A stretch of DNA of 64,000 nucleotides from Rhizophagus clarus (taxonomy: Eukaryota > Glomeromycota > Glomeromycetes > Glomerales > Glomeraceae). Below, in pieces: positions 11,289 through 22,000 of the stretch (position 1 is the stretch's first letter; every line of letters starts with the position of its first letter). A program made the translations under genes and the position numbers. The stretch is taken from NCBI GenBank assembly GCA_015698045.1, contig BLAL01000191.1, forward strand, positions 616,001-680,000. Reading direction: 5' to 3'. The notes below the pieces were generated by a model. It had not been told where the DNA came from, made no database searches, and was given only the letters and a program-made list of their open reading frames with translations.

Positions 11289-12372
11289 ATGCAAAAAGAC
11301 AAAATCTTCCGAAGTGCCAATATTCAAGAAGATAACAAAGAAAGAAGAAATAGTTATAACCTTAATCGATGGCGTAATTATGTTATCCCTTTAATTGTTG
11401 TCATTTTGGCAATAATTACGTATCAATATTTACCATCGTATAAGGTTTATGAATTCACTTTTGAAGATGTTTTAAAATATGCTAGGGAATTTGGTTATGA
11501 ATTCGATAAGTTACCATGTAAGTTTTTGATAAATTAATTTATTGTAATTCTTCTGTAGCTTACTTATAATTTTCTTTCTTTTATTTACAAAAGCGAACGA
11601 GGAAATAAACAAAAATATTATAAACTGTACTAGTGTAGCTCTTAGAATTGAACAGAGTGTAGCATTTAATGATACCGGACCTGAATTAATGGCAGATCTT
11701 AATACATTTAGCTCGCAATTGGAAGTCGCGAAATCTTCTTATACAATAATGTATACTGAGGGAGCTTTGTTCATTTGGAATTTTGAGCAATTTATTAATG
11801 AATCCTTGAATTATATTTCAAACGATTCATTTATGCCACTCATTTGGAACAACAATCTTCAAAGTTCTATTAAGGAATCAATAGAAGCTTTAAAAATTTT
11901 TTATTCTTCGGTAGAAAAAGCTCTCGAAGCTACATCAATGGCAGAATCATTTCGTAAAGGTACTCATAAGCAAGTCATTAGAGCAAAAAAAGAAGTACAA
12001 CAATTTATTCTAAGCGTTGATAATCCAAATTTTATAAAACGAATTCGTTATCTCATTGGTTCAATAACCGATACTACAGAAAGAAACAATTTGGAAGTTG
12101 ATTATAGCATAGCTACGGAAATCGACACTTTGTTAACATATTTAGATAGTGATTTAAAGAGAGTTGCAAAAATTTTATTAGGATTTAAAGAAAATTTGGA
12201 AAAACATTCTAGTTTTCTACTTAAACTTGAAGCTAGCATAGAACCTTTAAAGAAGCTCAAAGGGAATGAACGTGAGATCAAAAAAGTTAGGGAACTATTA
12301 GATATGATCAAAGAAAATCATAAAAATTTTAAAGCAAGAGTAAATCAAGTTGATAATGATAATAATAAGTAA
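11289..12372 (+). CDS. Paralogue 3: short N-terminus, TM helix, helical C-terminal exon
   Basis: Same family. Exons 11289-11517 and 11594-12372, 335 aa; phase-1 donor TTACCAT|GTAAGT. Exon 1 has only about 35 residues before a TM helix (YVIPLIVVILAIITYQYL), then EFTFEDVLKYAREFGYEFDK and the junction LP. Exon 2 begins NEEINKNIINCTS, which aligns with KEIMTKNVLDCN of copy 1. It contains FSSQLEVAKSSYTIMYTEG, WNFEQFINESLNYIS, AESFRKGTHKQVIRAK and MIKENHKNFK. No retropepsin-like domain and no repeats. It lies 244 bp after copy 2 and 175 bp before copy 4, in tandem. Function unknown; the topology suggests a single-pass membrane protein with a large coiled-coil-like domain. Confidence 0.72.
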
Positions 12373-12547
12373 GTATATATATGCTATTCTGTTTTTTTTT
12401 TGATAAATCTTTTTGGGCGGTCATTCGGTCGCGTGACCTTCATACGTTTCACACAATCTTCAAATGACCTAAATAACATGAGTGTTTATCATTTTAATTC
12501 GAAAAATTTTCTTCTTGTTGGCTTATTTAAAACAAAAATTTGTTATA

Positions 12548-13605
12548 ATGCAGATTAGACAAAAAAAATATAAAGTTCAATATGAATATGTTAATAATAA
12601 TCTCAATAAAACGAAAAAATATGTAATATTGGATCCTTCGAAAAAAAATTCAATTATTTCATTAAATCTTTTAAAGAATGATGACATTGACACAAATAAA
12701 ATATCCCTTAAACCAGTTTATTTAACTCGGGATGTAAAAATAGTATTTAAATTAGAATTAAATCTTTTAATCGGAAAAGAAAAAATTGAAAAGATGATAT
12801 TAATTACAGTTTCAGAAGAATTGAATGATCAATTTTATTTAGGATATGATTTTTTATCATCTTATACAATAAATAAAAATGATAGTACAACAAAATATAA
12901 TTTAATTCAATTAGGTCAAGAAATAATAGAAATAGAAGAAATTCCTGATATAACGAACGAAGATGATATTTTTGGAGAAGGAATTCAAGATATTATGAAT
13001 GAAAATGATGTTATCAACGAAGAAAATATTCCTACCGAAAATCGATGGTTTAATTTAACTTTAAATAATTTTATTATTATTATTTCTTTAATTATTGCTA
13101 TGTTCGCAATCAGTTATCAATATATACAAGTTGTTAAATCATCAGCCACGGATCCGTCATTTACATATTTATCACCTGAACACTTTCTCGAATTTAATTT
13201 TGACGGGAAATTTGATGAATCAGAGGAATTAGAGAGAACTGAACAAGAAAGCAATTCATTTGAAATATTGCGTAAGGTTTTGGATAATTAATTTATTTTA
13301 TAATTAATTTTCGATTAATTATTATAATTTATTTATTAGCTGTAATTCGAGACATTACGGTAGAATGTTTTAATAATATCTGGAATTACCCAAAATCAAA
13401 GGAGGGATCAAAAAAGAAAAATATTAAGAAAAAATCAACGAAGCGACCAACGAAGCAATTAACGAAAAGACCAACGAAGCGATCAACGAAGAAACCAACA
13501 AAGAAATCAATGAAGCAACCATTGAAGCGATCAACAAAAATATCAACGAAGAAACTAACGAATCGGTCAACGAAGCAATCAAAGAAAAATAAATCAAAGA
13601 AATGA
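12548..13605 (+). CDS. Paralogue 4: retropepsin-like domain, TM helix, replaced repetitive C-terminal exon
   Basis: Exon 1 (12548-13271) resembles copy 1: VILDPSKKNSIISL, ELNLLIGKEK and FYLGYDFLSSY form the retropepsin-like domain. An acidic linker (IPDITNEDDIFGEG) and a TM helix (FIIIISLIIAMFAISYQY) follow. The donor ATATTGC|GTAAGG is phase 1, as in the other copies. Exon 2 is unrelated to the helical exon of copies 1-3. From the acceptor at 13338-13339 it encodes PVIRDITVECFNNIWNYP and then a lysine-rich tail of x-T-K-x tetrapeptides, ending at TGA 13603-13605 (329 aa). An alternative AG at 13427-13428 joins the same donor to another frame of the repeat, giving an N-E-A-T/N-E-A-I tail ending at 13592 (295 aa). 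I chose the longer form only because its acceptor follows a better pyrimidine-type tract; either or both may be used. Confidence 0.6.
13434..13589 (+). repeat. 12-nt coding tandem repeat with 24-nt higher-order period
   Basis: About twelve to thirteen units of AACGAA plus six variable bases. Read as AAC-GAA-GCR-AYC the first eight units alternate ACC and ATC/ATT at the last codon, so the real unit was probably 24 nt. It encodes N-E-A-T/N-E-A-I in one frame and S-T-K-R/P-T-K-x in another, and both are stop-free across the array. Confidence 0.88.
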
Positions 13606-13831
13606 GGAAGAGTATGTACCAATAGAAGCACCTTATCTGAATTGGTAGATACTTGTATAGTATTTTTTTTTTTAAAAAAAAAAACATGTTGAAAATTCGT
13701 TTATGATAGTATTTTGTAATTTAAATATTTAAAGGACATCGTGTATTACTATACTAACCGCAGTAGTGGTAACATATGATTGATTGATCATCATATATAA
13801 AGAATCAGTCTTCATTCTTTTGTCAAAAAAA
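13606..13831. other. Gap between paralogue 4 and the methyltransferase gene
   Basis: Contains a T-run directly followed by an A-run (13663-13684), a perfect self-complementary tract. It probably holds the 3' end of paralogue 4 and the promoter of the next gene. No other feature seen. Confidence 0.45.
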
Positions 13832-14914
13832 ATGTCATTATCTAACAGCACGTCAAACATTTCTTCATTAAATTCTTTGCGCAATTTACTTCTTTTGGAA
13901 GGACCAAAATTTCCTTCTTTTGATTTTAAAACTTCACAATTATCAAATCAGTCGAAATCTTTTAAAATAAGAAATCAAACAATTTATTTATATCCCGATA
14001 ATAATGATAATGAAATAATTATGAATGACGATGATGATCACACTGTCAAAACTGCTAATAACATTTGGGATGCTGTAAGATTATTTTTTCACTAAGTTTT
14101 TTTTGTTCAAGTTATTTATTTATTTGTTTGCTTTTAGAGTTTGATTCTCTCAAAATTTCTTGAAAAACAATGTAATGAAAATAAAATGGATTTTAAAGGG
14201 AAAAAAGTGATTGAAGTGGTAAAAATCTGAATTGAACTTTTTTTTTTTTGGTAATTTTCTCTTTAAAACAATTTTCTCTCTTTTTTTTTCAAGGGAGCAG
14301 GTAAATCTATACCTTCACTTACATCATCCATTTTAGGTGCAAGCATGGTAACAATAACGGATGTACCGATTGTTATTCCTGAAATTGAAAAAATCATCAA
14401 ATTAAATGGATTAGAAAATAATAATGTTTTAGCTAAACCATTAGATTGGGAAAATAGGTTGGAAGAGTTGAATTTTTTATATATATTTTTTTTATACAAA
14501 CAACCCATATTTAATTTATCACTTTTTTTTTTTTAGAAAAGATTATATTCCATTTTTAATCGATAAAGATCCATGGGATTTTATCTTAGCTGCCGATGTA
14601 GTTTGGGTAGATTATTTAATTGTACCCTTAGTTGATTCTATTAATGGTAAGTTAATTACTTTTTAAAAATTGAAATATATTATTTTTAAATAAATTCATT
14701 TATGATTGATATGGTAGAATTATCAACACCATCACATACAACACTTTTACTTTGTCATCAAACAAGAACTACGAGATCAGACAATATGTTATTTGATACA
14801 TTGGAAAAACGTGGTTGGAAAATTCAAAAAGTCTTAAGGGATGAGTTAAATTTGGAAGAGGGATTTTGGAAAGACAATGTTGAAATTTATCGAGGACGGA
14901 AAGAACAAGGATAA
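13832..14914 (+). CDS. METTL21/EFM-like protein lysine methyltransferase
   Basis: Class I SAM-dependent methyltransferase of the METTL21 (MTase family 16) group, which methylates lysines of chaperones and translation factors. Exons 13832-14074, 14138-14218, 14294-14457, 14537-14646 and 14718-14914, 264 aa. NIWDASLILSKFLEKQ matches the family's V-W-D-A/S helix before motif I. Motif I is KKVIEVGAGKSIPSL, spanning an intron. VTITDVP is the acidic end of beta 2, DPWDFILAADVVWVDYL is motif IV, and the C-terminal TTLLLCHQTRTTRSDNMLF corresponds to the strand carrying the conserved R. Motif I has G-A-G-K-S rather than the usual G-A-G-T-G, slightly unusual. The exact substrate cannot be read from the sequence. 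The gene converges on threonyl-tRNA synthetase. Confidence 0.82.
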
Positions 14915-15721
14915 TATTTTAAAATTAAATATTGCATCGGCAAACTTATGAGCAAAAAATTTTTGAAACGATAAGTTCGTAAACACGTCTATTAATGCAT
15001 CAAATGCATCAAAAACTGACTTTATGAGAATCGGATAAAAAGAGTCACTTGCAGTAATGTTGATTATTGTATTGTTATTACCATTGTTTATTATTATTAT
15101 TTTTAGTCGATTGTCATTATTATGCTATGATACTTTCCGTATCTGCCATAATTCAATTCTGAAAAAATAAATAAAGTTTTAACCGTTTGACGTGCAGAAT
15201 TAACAATTAATCGAATCAAATCGCTTACAATTTGAAATTTGAAATTGATCTCACCATATTAAAAAAGGCCGGCTGACGGGCTGAGAAAATGTACATCAAT
15301 GCCTTATGGAACAACATGAAAGTTTTGCCTCTCTATAAAAAAGGAAAAATAAAAAAAAAAACCCCCCCGTTTCATAATGTCGTATCCAATGTTTATATAA
15401 TAATAATAATAATGATTTCTATTCGGTCATCTGCAGATCATATTAACAACTAATTAGCTAAGTAGACAACTAAACTAAGTATGAGCTCCTGGGTAAAGTA
15501 TGTATGAATAAGTGTCACATTCCCTAATTCTTACATATGGAAAAAACTAAAGATTTTTTTTTTTTAATTACAAATTACGTGGTTATCCTTATGATTTTAT
15601 CAATAACGGGTTTGCTAATCACTATCCTTTCTACATTACTTATGGACTTTAGATTATCTATTTACATAAGTCTTATGAAATGTTCCCTTTCTAGCTTGTA
15701 TACATTTAATATCGACAATCA

Positions 15722-15754
<33 letters not shown>

Positions 15755-16233
15755 GAATGAAACTAAAAAATAAATATTTACGTAAAATGTGATTGGATAT
15801 CGGAAGGTACGCAGTAATCACATAAAGTTTCATTCAATAGTTATGCAAAAAAACACATACTTTTGCATATTATTGTTATCTTTTAGCTATTGTTTAAAAT
15901 TTCATCGGAGAGGTTTTTACTTATCGTTTGCTTTATATGCATATTGACGCAATATTTTTCCATGTAGCGATTAATAGCAGTAAATTTTAAATTGTGCAAG
16001 CATAATCGTGCATTAATCTTGTGGTAAACATGAAATGGTATCCTAAAAAACTTCAATTCTATGCATTCTTTTATGAAATCCTTTTCGCCCGAAATTCAAT
16101 TTCAAACAATATTTAAAATTTTAAATTTCCAAAATAATACACGCATATTTATCTTTACTTATTGTTTCATATGCCTCAAATCCGACAATATCACCAAACA
16201 TTCACATAAATTCAATAAAAAAAAGTTAATCTA
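14915..16233. other. Intergenic stretch between convergent METTL21-like and ThrRS genes
   Basis: 1.3 kb of AT-rich DNA without a supportable gene. It contains a C7 run at about 15362-15368 after an A-run, ATT repeats near 15400, and a T12-A20 palindromic tract at 15722-15753. Open frames at 15537-15773 and 16061-16267 are low complexity and are not called. Confidence 0.5.
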
Positions 16234-18649
16234 TCATAAATGGTTGTTGTTTAAATCATTAAAATGATTTAACAACTCGTCAACTGCCATGTTACCTAAT
16301 ATCTCTCCATTTCGTCGTCGAACGTTTATAGTTTGTGTTTCTCTTTCTCTTTCTCCAACTAATATTATAAAATTATATTGTGATAATTGAGCGGTTTTAA
16401 TCATCTTATTTAATGAATTTGTTGATCGATCAACATCTACAAAGTAACTACATTGTAAATTTTCTGATTTTAAGTAATTGCAGATATATTCGGCATAATC
16501 AAGGAATTTTAATCCTCCAATTGGAATTACAATTGCCTGTCTTGGGCTCAGCCAGAAAGGCCATTTTCCGCCTGTATGCTCCGTTAAAATAGCCATAATA
16601 CGTTCAAATGACCCCAAAATTGCACGATGAATAATTATTGGTGTTTGATCTGTCCCATTTTCATCATGATATTTCAGTTGAAATCTTTTAGGAAGTTGAA
16701 AATCAAGTTGAACAGTTGCTGTTTGATGCATACGATGTAAAGCATCTTCAACCATAATATCTATTTTAGGCCCATAAAAAGCAGCATCTTCTGGGTTGAT
16801 GGTCCATTTTCGTCCGGTTGCATTTAATGCTTTTTTAAGTGCATCCTCGGCGTAATCCCATTCTTTGATTTCGCCAATAAAATTTTTGCTTGGCCTTGTC
16901 GATAAAAAGATTTCATAGTTAGTAAATCCTAAATCTTTGTAAACACCTTCTATGAATGATAGAGTAGCGGATATTTCTTCAAAAATTTGCGATTCCCTAC
17001 AAAAAATATGAGCATCATCTTGGTGGAATTGACGAACTCTAGTGAGCCCAGAAAGTGAACCCGATGTTTCATTTCTGTATTTTATTTTAAATTATTAGCA
17101 CACTGCTTCATCATATAATCTTGTAGTATCAAAGGGAATTCATCAGTTATGTTAAGTGAAATAAATAAATTATAATGGAATGTACTAAAAAGAAAGTACC
17201 TGTGTAACGAGCCAAAATCTGCTAATCTTAATGGTAAGTCACGGAAAGATTTTGGTGTACTATCAAATATCAAACAATGTCCCGGACAATTCATAGGTTT
17301 TAATCTATAAACATCGCTATTATCATTATGGTAATGTACCGTAAATATTTCTTTTTGATAATTTTGCCAATGTCCTGAAGTTTCCCATAATTCTTTTTTG
17401 AATATCATTGGCGTCATAACTTCCTCATAACCAAATTTTCTATATTTCACACGAATATAATTTTGTAATTTCTGAAATATACGGGTGCCGTGTGGAAGCA
17501 TAAAGATAGATCCTGGACTCAAGGGATGAGTTAAAAAGAGTTTCTGAGATTTTCCTATCGTCCGGTGATCCCATTTATGTGCTAAATCTTGTTCCTGTTT
17601 CCAAGATTTAAGTTCTTGAGCATTAGGAAATGAGATTCCGTAAATACGAATAATAGATTGTGGAGAAATTTCATTATTTTCAATATCAGGTGTCCAATAA
17701 ACATTCGCACATTTTGACAAATCTATCGCTTTAATATATCCAGTGTGTGGAATATGAGGTCCACGACAAAGATCGATAAATGATCCACATTTGTAAAGTG
17801 TAACTTGCTCATTTTCTGGTATTTTTGAGAGGTAATATAACTTAAACGGATTATTGGAAAAAATATCACAAGCTATATCTTTCGTAACAACAAGATGTTC
17901 GAATGGGTAATTTTGTAATACGCATTCATTCATAATTTTCAAAATCTCTTGCAATTCTTCTGAATTGAAAGGTTCCTTTCTAATTTCCGGTGATCTGATA
18001 AGTTGAGCAATTATTTTATGCAATCGATCTATTTTTGATATTTCTCCTAGTTTATTATTCAATTGTTCACTATGTTTCTTCAATAGAAGCTCATAAAAGA
18101 AGCCTCCCTGTTTAAGCGATGGCCCATCGCATAGTAAGATGTCGTCCCCATATTTTGTTTCCAGAGCTAGACCTAAAACATGTGAAGTTGAATGCCAAAA
18201 CATATTCTTAGTTGTAGGATCAAAAGGAAGAAATTGCAAAGTACATGAATTGGTAAGAGGACGATTCATATCGTGAAGTTCACGCGAATTAATAAATGCC
18301 ACTATAGAATTATTGACAAGTTTACGTGAAATGCCTAAAATAAAAAAAAACTCAAGATCAAGGTACAACTAAACATTTATGAAGATAGGTGATAGAAATC
18401 CAACTCACCCTTTGCGCATTCTAAAGGTGTTGTAACACCTGCGATTCCTTGTTTTACGGTTCCATCCATTAAAGTAATGTCGATGGTATTTTGCGTTTTC
18501 ATATTTAAACGATCCTCCTGTCTTTTCTTTTCGGCTTCCCAAATTAACAATCGTTGGCGAATATTAACGGTAGACATTTTTCGTATATCAATTATTTTGA
18601 GGAGTAAATAATTCCGATTAGCGTAACTGATCTGGAAACTACGAAGCAT
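16234..18649 (-). CDS. Threonyl-tRNA synthetase (TGS, editing and class II catalytic domains)
   Basis: Charges tRNA-Thr. Exons 18409-18649, 17200-18334 and 16234-17074 give 738 aa, with phases consistent (AKG|ISRK and LHR|NETSG). Order: TGS-like N-terminus (TIDITLMDGTVKQGIAGVTT), editing domain with HSTSHVLG and KCGSFIDLCRGPHIPHTG (zinc-type His/Cys residues), and catalytic core with motif 1 near KFGYEEVMTPMIF. Motif 2 is LKPMNCPGHCLIF through LTRVRQFHQDDAHIFC, motif 3 is IIHRAILGSFERIMAIL, and the C-terminal anticodon-binding domain has RRRNGEILGNMAVDELL. Two in-frame starts exist: M at 18649 adds 24 residues (MLRSFQISYANRNYLLLKII), Arg/Lys- and hydrophobic-rich like a mitochondrial presequence, while M at 18577 begins MSTVNIRQRL. 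One gene may serve cytosol and mitochondria. Confidence 0.93.
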
Positions 18650-19039
18650 TTTTTGTCAGATCGCTAATTTTCAATAGAAAGGTAAACCTAATGAAAAGAC
18701 AAGCGCGTTTTTTTTTCAGTATGTTACACGTGTTTTTCATGCATTTTGGTTTTTACAACTATAAACAAAAAAAAAAAAAAGACACTATAAACGAAAAAAA
18801 GGGCTATTGTCTTGTTTGAATAAATATAGTTAATGCTTTAATATATATATAAATATTAATACTGTAATGACTACAAAGTGATCGATGACATGTGACTTTG
18901 TGGGCGGGTTTGTCAAGCGATTATATATAAACCATATACCATTTTTCCAGTTCGATATAACCTTCGCAAACCTTAAAAAAGGAAGGTCACATAATTTATA
19001 TAATTTGGTCATCCTAAGTTTCTAAAGTTTACATGAGTA
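18650..19039. promoter_or_regulatory. Divergent promoter region, ThrRS/VPS8
   Basis: 390 bp between divergent starts. It contains an A-run at about 18767-18780 and a TATATATAA tract near 18922-18930, about 110 bp before the VPS8 start, that could act as a TATA element. The small minus-strand open frame at 18830-19012 has no recognisable features. Confidence 0.45.
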
Positions 19040-22000
19040 ATGACGCCCACATCACCAGAAACCGAAACATATGACGATTTTTTAAAACGATTACTGGAGT
19101 CAGACACAGACGATGACTTTTCTAAACATCTCCAATTGCCTTCAAATAGTGTTCCAGAAGGGCCATTACCACCAGAACTTGAAGCCGCCTTAGAAGATAA
19201 TGTTCAAGCAGAAAAGTACTTAAGTAATTTAAAAAAAAGAATGGAAGCATGGAAAGCTGCGGGCTTAACTGACGCAATGAAAAGAGCCCTTGAGCTCTTA
19301 CATGATAATAATGGATTGTCAAGTGGGAATAGTGAAGACGAAGAAGATACTGATGGAAGGTTGGAAAATCTTAGATATTTTAAGAATATTTTAGATCTCA
19401 TTTTCTTTGACAAATTTGCCTTATTCAATAACTTAATTATGATTTTTGATTTTTTTTTCGAATGAATTTAATTCTGATTCAATTCTAAATGTATGAAGTA
19501 GTAATGATGAACCAGCTACCCCGACGACCGATACACATGAAGTTCCATCACAGCCAAAAGTAGCTGAGGGTTCAATATCGCGTCTTGGTAAGAATTGAAA
19601 CTATTGTTAGCAATTGATAAATCCAATTTTAACTGAGCTTATTTTATAAATTCTATACTTGTAGTGAACGGTGTCTCTTCATTGGTTGATATTGAAAATT
19701 CTTTCAATAATCTTCGGATACCAGAGCTGGATCTTCCTATTACTCCAGAAAGTACAATAAAATCTGCACTCACAGAATTATATAAACTTCAAGAAGATCT
19801 TCAAATACATTTACAAGGTGGGCCATTGGCCGATCCATCAACTTTGGGTGCACAACGAAGAAAGAAAGTTGCTGATCTGCTGGAACGGGTCATGAAAGAG
19901 GCTGCTTTGTATGAGGAATTTGTAAATAAAGGTAATAATTTATTATTAATTTATAATTTATAATGATATGTCAAAATAATAACAAATTACTTAATTTCGA
20001 TTTTAGCACAACATCTTAGTCTAGATAGAATTTTAAATGAATCAGAAGATTCTAGTGAGGATGAATGCATAGATTCTGAAACTTTAGATACTGAATCTGA
20101 AGTTCCTGGTTTTGAGGTATTTGAAGTTATTTTAAGCTTATTTAAGTTCATACAAGAAATGGCCCTACCTAATAAATGGTTCTTATAGGATTCATTATCG
20201 GATATATCCCGCAGGTCTGCAGCGACTCCATCAACAACTCCACTTTCGCCGCGTTCTTTAAGAGCTCTTGATCCTAGTTTGGCACGATTACGTTCTACCT
20301 CCACTGCGTCAATTCCTTCAATGCAATCTAGGGCATCATCTCGACTATCACGTTCATCATCTCCTTCAATATTAGGTCTTGAGGACTTGGGATTGCTTGC
20401 CCCACCTGAACCATGGGAAGCTTTCCGATGGACACCTTTGTCAAAATTATCGGAACAATTATACTCAAATCAAAATGCAGGCTTAGCTACAGTGCTCGCT
20501 GTATGCATTACTTTCATAATTAATTTAACCTTTAAGTCTTAACCATTTCTTCTGAAATCTTTTTTATTTTATTTATTTTATTTATTTATTTTCTTTTTTT
20601 TAAAAAAAAAAATTATAGGTTAATGGTGTTATTGCAGTCGGTACTATTCGTGGTTTGATTATGGTATATGAATCGCAAACTTTAAAATGCGTTCTTGGAA
20701 ATACGATCAATGGTATTATAGTGAGAGTTTTCGTTACCAACATATATTACTGTAAGTAAAAAAAAAAACAAGATTAACCTATTTTTCAATTCTTAGCTTT
20801 TGAACAGCACGGAGCGGTTACTTCACTCGCTATTTCTTCAGATCACACTCAAATTGCCAGTGGACATGCACAGGGGTATATTTTAATATGGGATTTGCAA
20901 AGACCAATGAGCCCAGTGCGTTCTATTTCACCAATTTCTTCGGCTGTTGCCGCAGGTGGCAGAAAAGAAGGTCACATTCGGGGTTCATCAATTTTACATG
21001 TTGGATTTGTTGGTATGAGAAAAAATGGAATAGTTTCCGGAGACGATCGTGTATGTTTTAGTTATTCTTTTTGGTCGCTTTCTTTATCTTCATAACTTTT
21101 AATAATATTTTTTTTTTCCTAAAAAAGGGTATGGCGTTTTATCATAACTTGTATAAGGTCATGTTGGTTAATGCTACAGAAACTACACGTATTCTTGGAA
21201 GTTATCCTACGCAAACATCTGTTTCTCAAACTTCAAATTCATCTAAACCGAGAAGACCAAGTACTGTATTTGGTTTATCACCTTTACCTCTTGGTCAAAC
21301 GCCTCATGGATCAGAAAGTTTTGGACTTGTAGCAATGTTAACACCTTATAAAGTATTTATTTTTATTGAATCTTGTGTATTAAATTTATCTATCTCTATA
21401 TTTATATATGTTGTCTATCATTACTAGATGATTATAGTTAGTACTAAGCCAACACCTCAAACCCAATATAAATGTTTAAAACCTAAAAATGTTTCGACGG
21501 ATTCCTCCACATCAAAGTCGGTTGCTGGATGTCTAGCATGGTTTCCTGCTGATAAGTTTCAGCTAAATAATGGTAACCCAACTAAATTCATTTAGGTCCT
21601 TTTTTTTACATTAAATTTTGATATTTTATTTTATTAAAAAAAAAAAAAAAAGATACACCGTTTGAGCATACTGATCCTTTACTCGCATTCTCATGGGGCA
21701 ATCACTTGACTATTTTAAAAATAACTGCTGTTCCACTCTCTGCTGCTGAACTTTCAAAAAAAAGAAGGCGCCCTGAACATGATGTTAAGCTCGAATTCAC
21801 CAGAGTTGGTGATTGGAAATCTAGGAATGGCATAGTTGCTCTACAGTGGCTAAACTCTCAGGTGACTTTAATCATTATTTGATTTTGTTTAATCAACTGT
21901 AAAGACAGCATATCGCATGTTGATCATTTGATTGTTACGTAATTAAACGTGTTATTACAGATATTGCTGATTTTGACAAATACCGAAGATATTGTCGTAT

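Noticed and set aside
8106..13605. Interpretation of the retropepsin-like genes as a retrotransposon
   Set aside because: No reverse transcriptase, RNase H, integrase or long terminal repeats. Each copy has a conserved spliceosomal intron and a TM helix.
13386..13687. Minus-strand hydrophobic repeat ORFs (F-V-D-R-F and S-L-I-A-S-L types)
   Set aside because: They are the complement of the stop-free 12-nt repeat. Composition alone explains them, and there are no splice partners or family features.
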